The notes: generated by a model not told the origin, from the letters alone. Counted from the stretch's first letter, positions 15,648 to 24,619 are shown. The stretch: 25,817 nucleotides of DNA from an uncultured Megasphaera sp. (GCA_900548635.1 URLP01000008.1:1-25817), one strand, 5' to 3'. Translations and numbers: made by a program.

Positions 15648-16341
15648 CCATGAGGACCCCCTTTCCGGCGTCTTTCGTGATCCTGCCGTCGGAGAGCAGG
15701 AGCTGACGGTTGGCACAGGCGGCGATTTCCGGTTCGTGCGTGACCAGGATGATCGTCTTGTGTTCTTCGTGCAGGGCCTGGAAGAGCTTCATGATGTCTT
15801 TCGTCGATTTCGTATCCAGGTTGCCTGTCGGTTCGTCGGCCATGATGATGTGCGGGTTGTTGACCAGGGCCCGGGCGATAGCTACGCGCTGGCGCTGGCC
15901 GCCGGACAGTTCGTTCGGTTTATGGTGGGCCCACGTTTCCAGGCCAACGGATTTTAATTTTTCCATGGCCCGTTCACTCCGTTCTTTACGGCCGACGCCA
16001 GCGTAGACCAGGGGCAGGGCGACGTTGTCCAGGGCGGAGATGCGCGAGAGGAGATTGAAGTTCTGGAAGACGAAGCCGATGTGTCGGTTGCGGACGACGG
16101 CCAGTTCATCGTCGCTGAGGTGGGCGACTTCCTTGCCGCCGAGCTTGTACGACCCCGACGTAGGGCGGTCCAGGCAGCCGAGGATGTTCATGAGCGTCGA
16201 TTTCCCGGAGCCCGACGGCCCCATGAGGGCGGCGAATTCGCCTTCTTCGATGTTCAGCGTAATACCCGCCAAAGCGGCAAAGTCTTCACCGCCGATGTGG
16301 TAGATTTTCTTGATGTCTTTCAGTTCAATGACGTGGTTCAT
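15637..16341 (-). CDS. MacB/LolD-type ABC transporter ATP-binding protein
   Basis: A 234-residue ATPase with Walker A GPSGSGKST (residues 41-49), Q-loop region FVFQNFNLL, signature LSGGQRQRVAIARAL, Walker B IIMADEPTGNLD and H-loop LVTHEPEIAA. The ADEPTGNLD form and the small size mark the MacB/LolD (3.A.1.122/125) subfamily. It powers the permease encoded next, and here the ATPase and permease are separate polypeptides, unlike the fused E. coli MacB. AAAGGGGGC lies about 7 bases before the ATG, 13 bases after the adaptor gene's stop. Confidence 0.92.
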
Positions 16342-16354
16342 GGCAAAGCCCCCT

Positions 16355-17482
16355 TTACATGGGCGGCGGTCCCTGTCGCCTGTTATTGTTCGACGAGGAC
16401 GATTTGCTGCTGGCTGTGTAGGAAATGGAGACCTTGTCGCCCTGGGTCAGACCCGAGAGGATTTCTACGTATTCGTCGCTGTAGATGCCTGTCGTGACCG
16501 GGACCTGTTCAGTCTGACCATTGGCATCGACGCGGATGACGTACGAGCCGGAATCGTTGGTCTTCAGTGCGGCAATGGGGACGACGAGGGCATCGTCTTT
16601 CTGGGACGTCGTGATGTCGACGCGGGCCGTCATGCCCAGTTTCAGGACGTCATCAGGATCGTCGACGTCGAGAGTGACGTAGTAATAGATGACGCTCGAC
16701 GAACTGGATGAGGAGCCGCTTGACGAGGTCGAACTCGTGCCGTTCGTATCCCACGTGTTGCTCGTATCGGTCTTGGCGATTTTCGAGACATGGGCTGTGA
16801 AGGTACGGTCTGTAAAGGCGTCGACCGTAAAGGTCGCATCCTGACCGATCTGGATCTTGCCGATATCCGTTTCATCGACTTTGGCCAGAATCTGCTTGGT
16901 CGACGTGTCGGCAATGCGCATGATGACGGTCGGGTTGCTGTTGCCCTGGACGGCCATGGTGCCGACGGTCTTCGGTTCGCCGACGACGACGCCGTCCATC
17001 GGTGCCGTGATGACCGTTTCGGCGACGTCCGATTCGGCTTCCGTCAGGGTGCTGACAGCCGTGTCATAGTTGAATTTCGCTGTATCCAAGGCCTGCTTGG
17101 TACCAGCGCCGAGGTCATAGAGCTGCTGGGCCCGGTCGTATTCAACCTTCGTATTCGTTACTTTGTACTGCGCCTGGTCGCGCTTGGCTTCGTAGTCTTT
17201 GCCGTCGAGGATGGCGACGGTCTGACCGGCCGTGACGCGGTCATTTTCCTTGACCAGGACCTGGCTGATGCGGGCCGTAATCTTCGGCGAAACTTCGACG
17301 GAATCGACAGGGCTGATGACGCCGGTCGCCGAGACTGTCGAACGCAGGTCTTTGCGGATGACATCGGCCGTTTCGATGATGGATTTGGCTTGTTTGGCCT
17401 CCTGCTGTGTCTGATAGTAATGGTAGCCGCCGAAGGCACAGGCAGCGATGATGGCCAGTTTCAGTCGCTTGTCGATTTTCAT
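16355..17482 (-). CDS. MacA-like periplasmic adaptor (membrane fusion protein)
   Basis: A 375-residue adaptor with a single N-terminal membrane helix (KLAIIAACAFGGYHYY), a barrel-sandwich/lipoyl region (VSATGVISPVDSVEVSPKITARI ... VITAPMDGVVVGEP, given as two separate pieces), a short hairpin, a beta-barrel and a C-terminal membrane-proximal domain. MacA-type adaptors link an inner-membrane MacB pump to an outer-membrane channel. Within the beta-barrel there is a serine-rich insert (SSTSSSGSSSSSSS), and the C-terminus ends in a Ser/Asn-rich tail and PPPM; both are probably flexible linkers. ATG 17480-17482 is preceded by GGAG at 9 bases. It is the first gene of the operon; a TATACT (17545-17550) upstream is a possible -10 with a weak -35. 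No outer-membrane channel gene is nearby. Confidence 0.9.
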   Translation of the reverse strand: MKIDKRLKLAIIAACAFGGYHYYQTQQEAKQAKSIIETADVIRKDLRSTVSATGVISPVDSVEVSPKITARISQVLVKENDRVTAGQTVAILDGKDYEAKRDQAQYKVTNTKVEYDRAQQLYDLGAGTKQALDTAKFNYDTAVSTLTEAESDVAETVITAPMDGVVVGEPKTVGTMAVQGNSNPTVIMRIADTSTKQILAKVDETDIGKIQIGQDATFTVDAFTDRTFTAHVSKIAKTDTSNTWDTNGTSSTSSSGSSSSSSSVIYYYVTLDVDDPDDVLKLGMTARVDITTSQKDDALVVPIAALKTNDSGSYVIRVDANGQTEQVPVTTGIYSDEYVEILSGLTQGDKVSISYTASSKSSSSNNNRRQGPPPM

Positions 17483-17602
17483 AATATCCACTCCAAACGT
17501 ATAAAAATAAAACATTTCTAATATGGTTCGATTAAACTATGGTAAGTATAGCATGGGAAAGTGGAGGGATAAAGGAAAAAAGAATTTTTTTCGGAAAGTG
17601 AG

Positions 17603-17630
17603 TTAAAACTGTAACAATATATGGTATACT
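17603..17630 (+). promoter_or_regulatory. Likely promoter of the CytX-like gene
   Basis: TTAAAA (17603-17608), a 16-base spacer and TATACT (17625-17630). The -35 is weak. I looked for and did not find a thiamine pyrophosphate riboswitch in the 17483-17672 gap. Confidence 0.55.
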
Positions 17631-17672
17631 GTTGGATGTTGTCATTGAATAACAAGAAAGGATGTATTTATT

Positions 17673-18833
17673 GTGAACGAACAGAAAACGTCTGTCTTAT
17701 CCAACGGCCTGCTCTGGTTCGGCGCGGGCATTTCTATCGCCGAAATCCTGACGGGCATGCTCCTGGCACCACTGGGCTTTGCCAAGGCCTTTGCGGCGAT
17801 TATCCTGGGCCACATCATCGGCGGCATCGTCATGTACCTGGCCGGCCTCATCGGTGGCCGCACCGGCGGCAGCGCCATGGAAACGGTGCGCATTTCCTTT
17901 GGTACGCAGGGGGCCAAGCTCTTTGCCGGCTTGAATGTCATCCAGCTTATCGGCTGGACGGCTGTCATGGTCGCCAGCGCTGCTCTGGCAGCCAATACGA
18001 TTGCCTCCATCGGCCTCAACTGGTGGAGTTTGATCATCGGTGCTTTCATCGCCTTGTGGATTGTTATGGGCCTGAAGAACCTCAGTAAGGTCAATGTCGT
18101 CGTCATGGCGGCGCTGTTTATCCTGACCATCGTCCTCAGTCTGGTCGTCTTCCGCGGCGGTACGCCGCAGGTGCCGGCCGGGGACTTGACCTTCGGCGGC
18201 GCTGTGGAACTGGCCGTGGCCATGCCGCTCTCGTGGCTGCCGATCATCTCCGACTATACGCGGACGGCGGCAAAACCGGTCCAGGCGACGGCGGCCAGCT
18301 GTGCGGCCTATTTCGTAGCCAGCTCCTGGATGTTCCTCATCGGCATGGGCGCTGCCCTCTTTACGGGGCAGGACGATATTGCCGCCATCATGGTCCAGGC
18401 CGGCCTGGGTGTCGCCGGTATCCTCGTCGTCCTCCTCTCGACGGTAACGACGACTTTCCTCGATGCTTTTTCGGCCGGTGTCAGCTGCCGCAGCCTCATC
18501 CCGAATCTTTCGGATAAAGTCCTGGCCCTGGCAGCGACGGTCCTCGGCGTCCTTCTGGCTATCTTTGCCGCACCGGATCAGTTCCAGGACTTCCTCTACC
18601 TTATCGGTTCCGTCTTCGCGCCGATGACGGCCATCCTCCTTTCGGACTTCTTCATCCTGAAGAAGGACCATACGGCGGAAAGCGTCAACTGGCTGAACAT
18701 CGTCCTCTGGATCTTAGGCGTCGCCCTCTACCGCTTCCTCCTCAACGTCGACACACCTGTAGGCATCACAGTCCCCGTCGTCGTCATTATTATGGTTGTC
18801 AGTGCCGTTATCCATAAAGTAGTAAAAATTTGA
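17673..18833 (+). CDS. CytX-like NCS1 transporter
   Basis: A 386-residue, very hydrophobic protein with about ten to twelve membrane helices. The opening (LLWFGAGISIAEILTGMLLAPLG), SWLPIISDYTR in helix 6 and FGGAVELAVAMP match the cytosine/purine/hydroxymethylpyrimidine NCS1 family, and the compact length and GRTGGSAMETVRISFG segment fit the CytX branch. CytX proteins are predicted to import hydroxymethylpyrimidine for thiamine synthesis, usually from thiamine-regulated operons. Here it stands alone and has no visible TPP riboswitch, so the substrate could equally be cytosine or a purine. The start is GTG 17673 with AAAGGATG about 9 bases upstream. Its stop codon lies inside a 7-base repeat tract. 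Confidence 0.8.
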   Translation: MNEQKTSVLSNGLLWFGAGISIAEILTGMLLAPLGFAKAFAAIILGHIIGGIVMYLAGLIGGRTGGSAMETVRISFGTQGAKLFAGLNVIQLIGWTAVMVASAALAANTIASIGLNWWSLIIGAFIALWIVMGLKNLSKVNVVVMAALFILTIVLSLVVFRGGTPQVPAGDLTFGGAVELAVAMPLSWLPIISDYTRTAAKPVQATAASCAAYFVASSWMFLIGMGAALFTGQDDIAAIMVQAGLGVAGILVVLLSTVTTTFLDAFSAGVSCRSLIPNLSDKVLALAATVLGVLLAIFAAPDQFQDFLYLIGSVFAPMTAILLSDFFILKKDHTAESVNWLNIVLWILGVALYRFLLNVDTPVGITVPVVVIIMVVSAVIHKVVKI

Positions 18834-18870
18834 AGTTTTTAGTTTGAAGTAACTACAAACTTCAAACTAA
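18829..18870. repeat. Six 7-base units overlapping the CytX-like stop codon
   Basis: TTTGAAG, TTTTTAG, TTTGAAG, TAACTAC, AAACTTC and AAACTAA run in 7-base phase. The two halves are roughly complementary, so the tract can fold into a hairpin of its own. It overlaps the TGA stop at 18831-18833 and runs straight into the next terminator. Confidence 0.75.
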
Positions 18871-18906
18871 AAAAGCTGCCGCACATGATGTGCGGCAGCT
18901 TTTTTC
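18869..18906. terminator. Bidirectional terminator between CytX-like gene and PBP
   Basis: AAAAAAGCTGCCGCACAT and its exact complement form an 18-bp stem with A/T-runs on both sides, so it serves both convergent genes. The PBP stop codon begins at its edge. The stem shares AAAAAAGCTGCCGC with 153-187 and 11152-11184. Confidence 0.92.
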
Positions 18907-20966
18907 TATTCCCTATTATTTTTATCGGCTTGTTCAGCAGGCTGTTTGCTGGGCTGCTGGGTCTGGGACTTCGACTTTTCTTTGGTCGTTGTCTTTTCAG
19001 AGGTGCTCGATGTCGATTTTTTCTTCGGTTCTTCGCGGTCGTCGCTGCGGACGGAGCTGCTCTTGGCAGTCGATTCGCTGCGGGACTGCTTCGTGCCGGA
19101 CGGCGACGAGAAGTCGCTGCCCGATTCATCGGACGTGGCCGACGACATGTAGTCCTGCCAGATTTCGGCCGGAATCGTGCCGCCGTAGACTTCGCCCAGG
19201 CTGTGTGAGCCCGTGTCGTCGCCAATCCAGACGGCAGTGACGATGTCCGGCGTGTAGCCGACGAACCAGGCGTCCTTGTTGTCGTCTGTCGTCCCGGTCT
19301 TGCCGGCAGCCGGTTTGCCGATGGCTGCGGCTGTGCCTGTGCCGTGTTCGATGACGCCTTCGAGCATGGTCGTCATTTCATAAGCTTCCCGTTCGGACAT
19401 GACGCGCGTCTTCGTTTCTTCTTTTTCCAGGCTCGTCGAGTCTTCCAGGACGTTGCCGTTGCGGTCAAGGATTTTGACGATGGCCGTCGGTTTGACGTGG
19501 ACGCCTTTATTGGCAAAGGTACCGTAGGCACTGGCCATTTCCAGCGGGGTGACGCCTTTGGTCAGGCCGCCTAAGGCCATGGCCAGGTTTTCGTCCTTGT
19601 CCACGAGGGTCGTAATGCCCATCTTCTTAGCATTGGCGATGATTTTCTTCGGCCCGACCTTATCGGCCAGCTGGACGGCGATGGTGTTGACCGAGTGGGC
19701 CAGGGCATCGCTCAGGGTCATCGTGCCGCTGTAGGAACCGCCGGCGTTCTTCGGGCTCCAGCCGCCGTAGGTAACTGGTTTGTCGTCCATCGTCGTATCC
19801 GGCGTCATATCGTGCTGCAGGGCCGTCAGGTAGACGAAAGGCTTGAAGGCGGACCCGGGCTGGCGGACGGCCATGCTGGCACGGTTGAAGCTGTCCTGGC
19901 CGCGGCCGCCGACCATGGCCAGGATGTGGCCTGTCTTGGGGTCGATGGAGACGATGGCTGCCTGCGGCTGGGTGAGGCCGTTTTCGTCGGTGTAATTGTC
20001 CGGCAGATGGCGCAGGGCGCGGACGGCAGCGTGCTGTTTGTCGGCATCCATGGTCGTGTAGATCTTCAGGCCTTCTTTATAAAGCGCATCGTCGCCGTAC
20101 TTCTTGGCGACCTGCTGCGATACATAGTCGATGAAGGCGGCGTTTTCGTCCTTTTCTTTGGCCGCCTGATGGCTCTTCGAGAGGCCTAAGTCCTGATTCT
20201 TGGCCTTTTCAGCTTCTGCTGACGAAATGTAGCCGTATTTGGCCATCTGGTCAAGGACAACGTTCTTGCGCTTCTTCGCTTCGTTCAGGTTGTTGAAGGG
20301 CGAGTAGTAGTTCGGGCTCTTCGGCAGGCCGGCGAGCATGGCGCACTGGGTCAGGCTCAGTTCGTTGACGTCCTTGTTGAAGTACGTCTTGGCAGCCGTC
20401 TGGATGCCGTAGGCGCCCTGGCCGAAGTAAATCTGGTTCATATACATTTCCAGGATTTCCTTTTTACTGTACTTGTGTTCGATTTCCAGGGCCAGCATGG
20501 CTTCCTGGATTTTACGCTTCAGCGTCTGTTCCTGCGAAAGGAAGGCGTTCTTCGCCAGCTGCTGGGTAATCGTACTGCCGCCCTGGGCGATGCCGCGGTT
20601 GGTCAGGTTGGCGAAGACGGCACGGACGATGCCCACAGGGTCGATGCCGATGTGTTCATAAAAGCGGTTGTCTTCGGCAGCGATGAAGGCATTCTGCAGG
20701 TTCTGCGGCACCTTATTGATGTCGATGGGCAAGCGGTTCTGATCGGAATGAAGCGTAGTGATCAGCTTGCCGTGGGCGTCGAAGACCTGGGATGAAACGG
20801 CAGGCCGCATGTTGTTGCCGACGGCAGGCAAGCTTCGATAGGCAGCAAAAATATAGCCCACACTTAAGCCTGCGAATACGACAAGGCATAAAGTGATGAA
20901 GAGGCGGATGCGGCGAAGGGGTCCGGCCTTTTTGGCTTTTTTTGCTCTGCGTCTGGGTGTATACAT
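18906..20966 (-). CDS. Class A penicillin-binding protein (PBP1A type)
   Basis: A 686-residue bifunctional cell-wall synthase. It has a basic cytoplasmic start (RRRAKKAKK), one membrane anchor (about residues 21-43), a GT51 glycosyltransferase with AAEDNRFYEH (catalytic Glu98) and GGSTITQQLAKN, and a transpeptidase with the SxxK motif SAFK (Ser372, Lys375), SVN (425-427) and KTGTT (556-560). It polymerises lipid II into glycan strands and cross-links the peptides on the outer face of the inner membrane. From about residue 608 to the end is a low-complexity Ser/Thr/Lys/Glu/Gln tail of some 80 residues with no domain I recognise. AGGAGG sits 6 bases before the ATG. It is a monocistronic gene divergent from ppsA. 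Confidence 0.95.
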   Translation of the reverse strand: MYTPRRRAKKAKKAGPLRRIRLFITLCLVVFAGLSVGYIFAAYRSLPAVGNNMRPAVSSQVFDAHGKLITTLHSDQNRLPIDINKVPQNLQNAFIAAEDNRFYEHIGIDPVGIVRAVFANLTNRGIAQGGSTITQQLAKNAFLSQEQTLKRKIQEAMLALEIEHKYSKKEILEMYMNQIYFGQGAYGIQTAAKTYFNKDVNELSLTQCAMLAGLPKSPNYYSPFNNLNEAKKRKNVVLDQMAKYGYISSAEAEKAKNQDLGLSKSHQAAKEKDENAAFIDYVSQQVAKKYGDDALYKEGLKIYTTMDADKQHAAVRALRHLPDNYTDENGLTQPQAAIVSIDPKTGHILAMVGGRGQDSFNRASMAVRQPGSAFKPFVYLTALQHDMTPDTTMDDKPVTYGGWSPKNAGGSYSGTMTLSDALAHSVNTIAVQLADKVGPKKIIANAKKMGITTLVDKDENLAMALGGLTKGVTPLEMASAYGTFANKGVHVKPTAIVKILDRNGNVLEDSTSLEKEETKTRVMSEREAYEMTTMLEGVIEHGTGTAAAIGKPAAGKTGTTDDNKDAWFVGYTPDIVTAVWIGDDTGSHSLGEVYGGTIPAEIWQDYMSSATSDESGSDFSSPSGTKQSRSESTAKSSSVRSDDREEPKKKSTSSTSEKTTTKEKSKSQTQQPSKQPAEQADKNNRE

Positions 20967-21009
20967 TATTTTCCTCCTACGTGACGACGTAATCGTTCAA
21001 GATGAGCAG

Positions 21010-21024
21010 GTAATGAGACATTAC
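21010..21024. promoter_or_regulatory. Dyad in the PBP leader
   Basis: GTAATG-AGA-CATTAC is a perfect 6-bp dyad within the 320-base gap 20967-21286, between the PBP start and a minus-strand TATAAT (21034-21039) that lacks a good -35. It could be an operator for the PBP gene. The rest of the gap is AT-rich and carries the ppsA promoter; I see no gene in it. Confidence 0.35.
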
Positions 21025-21196
21025 TAATTTCTTATTATATCACATCCGGTATTATTATCCTATATAAGCAGGAAAGGTTCAGAAAATTTAAAGTGATTTA
21101 TCAGCTTAAATCGTTTTACGCTACACGGATTCTGAAAATATTTCATATATAGCATACTCTTTAAAAATATATTATGCAGCTTTTTTAGAAAAACCA

Positions 21197-21225
21197 TTGA
21201 CAAGAGATGATAAACAGCGTACTAT
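21197..21225 (+). promoter_or_regulatory. Promoter of the PEP synthase gene
   Basis: A perfect TTGACA (21197-21202), a 17-base spacer and TACTAT (21220-21225). A TATAAA three bases further right would give a 20-base spacer. The leader is about 55 bases. Confidence 0.65.
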
Positions 21226-21286
21226 AAACGTAGCAAGCAGAGAATTTAGCATACACGCTTGGTGATAGTAGTAGGAGGTAAAGATT

Positions 21287-23698
21287 ATGGCAAAGGACAG
21301 AGAAAAAGCATTTGTATTGTGGTTCGATGAACTGCGCAGAAAAGATGTTTCCCTGGTTGGCGGCAAGTCGTCGTCGCTCGGTGAACTGACATCCCAGACG
21401 GATGTCCCTGTACCGTACGGTTTTGCAACGACAGCAGCCGGCTATCGTCATTTCATGCATGAAACAGGCATGGACGTCAAGATCCCGGAACTGCTGAAAG
21501 GCCTGACAGACGTCGAAGATGCCGTCCAGCTCCGCGATGTTACGGCAAAAATCCGCAAAGCTATCTGTGATGCCGAAATGCCGAAAGACCTGGCTGATGA
21601 TATCCGCAAGAGCTATGAAGAATTGGGTAAAAAAGTGGGCGAAGCCAATCCTTTCGTCGCTGTCCGTTCCAGCGCAACCGCAGAAGATTTGCCGGATGCC
21701 AGCTTTGCCGGCCAGCAGGATACGTACCTGAACGTCCAGGGAGCCGACATGGTCATCCAGAAAGTCAAGGAATGCTATGCCTCGACCTTTACGGACCGCG
21801 CTACCTACTACCGCACGAAACAGGGATTCGACCATCTTTCCGTCGCCTTGAGCGCTGCCATCCAGATGATGGTCTTCTCGAAAGCGGCCGGCGTCATGTT
21901 CACGGTCGATTTGGTCACCGGCGATGATTCGACGATTACCATCGAAGGTGCCTGGGGCCTTGGCGAATACGTCGTCCAGGGTACGGTTACGCCGGATAAC
22001 TTCAAGGTCCGCAAAGATGACCTTACGATCCTCTCTAAGATGATCAATACGAAGCCCATCGAACTGGTCCGCAAACCGGGTGGCGACTGCGAAGAAAAAC
22101 TCGTTCCGCCGGAACTGCAGAAACAGCAGGTCATTACGGACGAACAGGTACGTGAACTGGCTACGTATGCCAAAGAAATCGAAAAACACTACGGCTGCTA
22201 CATGGACATGGAATGGGGCGTCGATGAACGCACCAATAAGATTTGGCTCCTCCAGGCCCGTCCGGAAACGGTCTGGTCCAAGAAGAATAAGGAAAAGAAA
22301 GAAGCCGCTGCTGAAAAAGCCGCTGTCACGACAGACCGCAAAGTTGTCGTCAAAGGCCTTCCGGCCAGCCCGGGCAGTGCTGCCGGCAAAGCCCATGTCA
22401 TCCTCGATCCTGCCAAGATTGCCGAATTCAAAGACGGCGAAATCCTGGTTACGACCATGACGGCTCCGGACTGGGTACCGGCCATGAAGAAAGCAAAAGC
22501 CATCGTTACGGATGCCGGCGGCATGACCTGCCATGCGTCGATTGTCAGCCGTGAACTGGGCATCCCGTGCATCGTCGGCACGAAGAGCCGCAGCGTCGAA
22601 GCGACGACAACCATCCAGGACGGCGCAGAAATCACGGTCGATGCAACGAACGGCATTGTCTATGAAGGCATCGTCTCGGATATCGTCAAACCGGAAGACG
22701 AAGCACCGGCAGCCGGCACGCAGGCCGCTGCGACCGTCGTCGCCGCCGAAGCGGCACCGATTACGGGCACGAAGATTTACATGAACCTCGGCAATCCGGA
22801 TTTGGCTGAAAAATACGGCAAACTGCCGTGCGACGGCATCGGCCTGATGCGTGAAGAATTCATCTGGACGACGTTCATTCATGAACATCCGTTATATCTC
22901 ATCGAAACGGGTCGGGCTGACCGCGTCGTCGACCAGCTCTCCGAAGGCATCCGCAAAGTCTGCCAGGCACTGGCTCCGCGTCCGGTCACGCTGCGCCTGA
23001 GTGACTTCAAATCGAGCGAATACCGCAATCTCAAAGGCGGCGACAAATACGAACCGCAGGAAAGCAGCGCTCTCCTCGGCTGGCGCGGTGCTTCCCGCTA
23101 CTACGATCCGAAATACGTCGAAGCCTTTAAGCTCGAACTGAAGGCTGTCCGCAAAGTCCGCGAAGAATATGGCTTCAAGAACCTGAACGTCATGATTCCT
23201 TTCTGCCGCCGCGTCGATGAAATGCAGAAGGTCGTCGACCTCATGGCTCAGGAAGGCCTCCATCGCGGTCCGGACTTCAAAGTATGGCTGATGGCTGAAA
23301 TCCCGTCCAACATTATCCTGGCCGATCAGTTCAACCAGTTCGTCGACGGTTATTCCATCGGCTCCAACGATCTGACCATGCTCATCATGGGCTGCGACCG
23401 CGACAACGACACGGTAGCACCGCTCTTCGATGAACGCAATCTGGCCGTCAAACGGGCTATCCGCCACCTCATCGCCGTAGCGCATAAAGACGGCAAGACC
23501 GTTTCCATCTGCGGCCAGGCACCGAGCGTATATCCTGATTTTGCTGAATTCCTCGTCAAGAGCGGCATCGATTCCATCTCGGTCAACCCGGATGCTGTCG
23601 TCTCGACGCGCAAACACGTCGCTCAGGTCGAACAGCGCATCCTCCTCGATTCGCTGACCGGCAAGGGCCGCGCTGATACAGAAGATTATACCTGGTAA
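21287..23698 (+). CDS. ppsA: Phosphoenolpyruvate synthase
   Basis: An 803-residue three-domain dikinase. The N-terminal ATP-grasp domain shows VGGKSSSLGEL near residue 25, AVRSSATAEDLPDASFAGQQ and ending WLLQARPETVW. The swivelling phosphohistidine domain has GGMTCHASIVSRELGIPCIVG with His416 as phosphocarrier. The C-terminal PEP/pyruvate barrel has DGIGLMREEF, RLSDFKSSEYRNL, SIGSNDLTM and SICGQAPS with the catalytic Cys742. The reaction makes PEP, AMP and phosphate from pyruvate, ATP and water, feeding gluconeogenesis. The length and the DFKSSEYRNL type point to PEP synthase rather than pyruvate phosphate dikinase. Thr414, two residues before the histidine, is the residue that PpsR-type regulators phosphorylate, and ppsR lies downstream. 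AGGAGG sits 8 bases before the ATG. Confidence 0.93.
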   Translation: MAKDREKAFVLWFDELRRKDVSLVGGKSSSLGELTSQTDVPVPYGFATTAAGYRHFMHETGMDVKIPELLKGLTDVEDAVQLRDVTAKIRKAICDAEMPKDLADDIRKSYEELGKKVGEANPFVAVRSSATAEDLPDASFAGQQDTYLNVQGADMVIQKVKECYASTFTDRATYYRTKQGFDHLSVALSAAIQMMVFSKAAGVMFTVDLVTGDDSTITIEGAWGLGEYVVQGTVTPDNFKVRKDDLTILSKMINTKPIELVRKPGGDCEEKLVPPELQKQQVITDEQVRELATYAKEIEKHYGCYMDMEWGVDERTNKIWLLQARPETVWSKKNKEKKEAAAEKAAVTTDRKVVVKGLPASPGSAAGKAHVILDPAKIAEFKDGEILVTTMTAPDWVPAMKKAKAIVTDAGGMTCHASIVSRELGIPCIVGTKSRSVEATTTIQDGAEITVDATNGIVYEGIVSDIVKPEDEAPAAGTQAAATVVAAEAAPITGTKIYMNLGNPDLAEKYGKLPCDGIGLMREEFIWTTFIHEHPLYLIETGRADRVVDQLSEGIRKVCQALAPRPVTLRLSDFKSSEYRNLKGGDKYEPQESSALLGWRGASRYYDPKYVEAFKLELKAVRKVREEYGFKNLNVMIPFCRRVDEMQKVVDLMAQEGLHRGPDFKVWLMAEIPSNIILADQFNQFVDGYSIGSNDLTMLIMGCDRDNDTVAPLFDERNLAVKRAIRHLIAVAHKDGKTVSICGQAPSVYPDFAEFLVKSGIDSISVNPDAVVSTRKHVAQVEQRILLDSLTGKGRADTEDYTW

Positions 23699-23709
23699 TA
23701 GGGCAGCTC

Positions 23710-23730
23710 GCAGTCCGCAGTCCGCAGTCC
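23710..23730. repeat. Three perfect 7-base units (GCAGTCC)
   Basis: GCAGTCC is repeated three times without a mismatch, 11 bases after the ppsA stop codon. Confidence 0.85.
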
Positions 23731-23792
23731 GTGTAGGGGCGTCCACGCGAGCGCTGTGAATCACCTTAGATGTATTGTTAAAGTTGTTTTCG

Positions 23793-23820
23793 ACGAAGGA
23801 TGAACGCTAAACAACAACGA
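23793..23820. repeat. Degenerate 7-base units before the ppsA terminator
   Basis: ACGAAGG, ATGAACG, CTAAACA and ACAACGA keep a loose 7-base phase and lead directly into the hairpin at 23820, the same arrangement as at 3291 and 11128. Confidence 0.5.
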
Positions 23821-23856
23821 AAGGGGCTTGTCGCTTCGTGCGGCAGCCCCTTTTTC
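23820..23856 (+). terminator. Terminator between ppsA and the ccpN-ppsR operon
   Basis: AAAGGGGCT and AGCCCCTTT pair around GTCGC/GCGGC inner bases, followed by TTTTTC. The sequence CGAAAGGGG and TGCGG elements resemble the hairpin at 3313-3349. Confidence 0.85.
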
Positions 23857-23978
23857 TCATACTTGCAGCATGTGTTATACGCTATTTGCATATTGTACAT
23901 CTTATATCGCAGGACATTTTGATATATGTTATGATAGTAAGTGAATAAGAGTACTATTCTGGGAGGTGAAAAGACGCT

Positions 23979-24617
23979 ATGTTATCGGAACGTCAGGAAA
24001 CGATTTTACAAATTGTCAAAGAAAACAGTCCGATTACGGGCCAGCATATTGCCAACCGGCTCCACGTGACGCGGGCCGCCCTGCGCTCAGACCTGGCTAT
24101 CTTGACCATGCTGGGACTGATCGATGCACGGCCGAAATTAGGCTACTTTTTTACGGGCAATAAAGAAAAAGACCTGCTTTCACGGGCCATTACGGATATT
24201 ACCATTGACTCCTGTCTCTCTCAGCCGGTCATCGTTGGCGAGCACACGAGTGCTTACGATGCCATTATCGCCATGTTTACGGAAGATGTAGGGACGGTCT
24301 TCGTTGGTACGGACAATATCCTGGCCGGCGTCGTATCGCGAAAAGATTTACTGAAAACGGCCATGGGCAGCAACGACCTCAAGGCCCTGCCGGTACGCAT
24401 GGTCATGACGCCGGCGAGCAAAGTGATTTATGCCCAGCCGGAAGAAAAGGCCATCGTCGCAGCCCAGCGGCTGATTGAATATGAAATCGACTGCCTGCCT
24501 GTCGTCAAGGTCCTCGGCACCGATGAGGACGATAAGAAAGAACTGCAGGTCCTTGGCAGGATTTCAAAGACCAACATTACCCGTCTATTTGTGGAATGTG
24601 GATTAGGGAGGAGATAA
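23979..24617 (+). CDS. ccpN: CcpN-like transcriptional repressor (HTH plus two CBS domains)
   Basis: A 212-residue protein. Residues 1-60 form a winged helix-turn-helix (LSERQETILQIVKENSPITG, then HIANRLHVTRAALRSDLAIL). Two CBS domains follow (about 80-130 with VGTVFVGTDNILAGVVSRKDL, and 140-205 with RMVMTPASKVIYAQPEEKA), a nucleotide-sensing module. This is the architecture of B. subtilis CcpN, which represses gluconeogenic genes when glycolytic nucleotide levels are high. The adjacent PEP synthase and the cotranscribed ppsR (2-base gap) support the same role here. In B. subtilis ccpN and ppsR (yqfL) are also neighbours. GGGAGGTG lies about 10 bases before the ATG. The targets in this organism are inferred, not shown. 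Confidence 0.88.
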   Translation: MLSERQETILQIVKENSPITGQHIANRLHVTRAALRSDLAILTMLGLIDARPKLGYFFTGNKEKDLLSRAITDITIDSCLSQPVIVGEHTSAYDAIIAMFTEDVGTVFVGTDNILAGVVSRKDLLKTAMGSNDLKALPVRMVMTPASKVIYAQPEEKAIVAAQRLIEYEIDCLPVVKVLGTDEDDKKELQVLGRISKTNITRLFVECGLGRR

Positions 24618-24619
24618 CT

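Noticed and set aside
17483..17672. Thiamine pyrophosphate riboswitch before the CytX-like gene
   Set aside because: Neither conserved TPP-box core could be found, and the leader after the -10 is only about 35 bases.
17697..18671. Open frame of 324 codons antisense to the CytX-like gene
   Set aside because: Highly charged, repetitive antisense translation of a hydrophobic transporter; no supporting signal.
21185..22888. Open frame of about 560 codons antisense to ppsA
   Set aside because: Same antisense artefact; the plus strand encodes a complete PEP synthase with all active-site motifs.
23710..23820. Possible small CRISPR array
   Set aside because: Units are 7 bases and contiguous or nearly so, with no spacers, no 24-40 base repeats and no cas genes.
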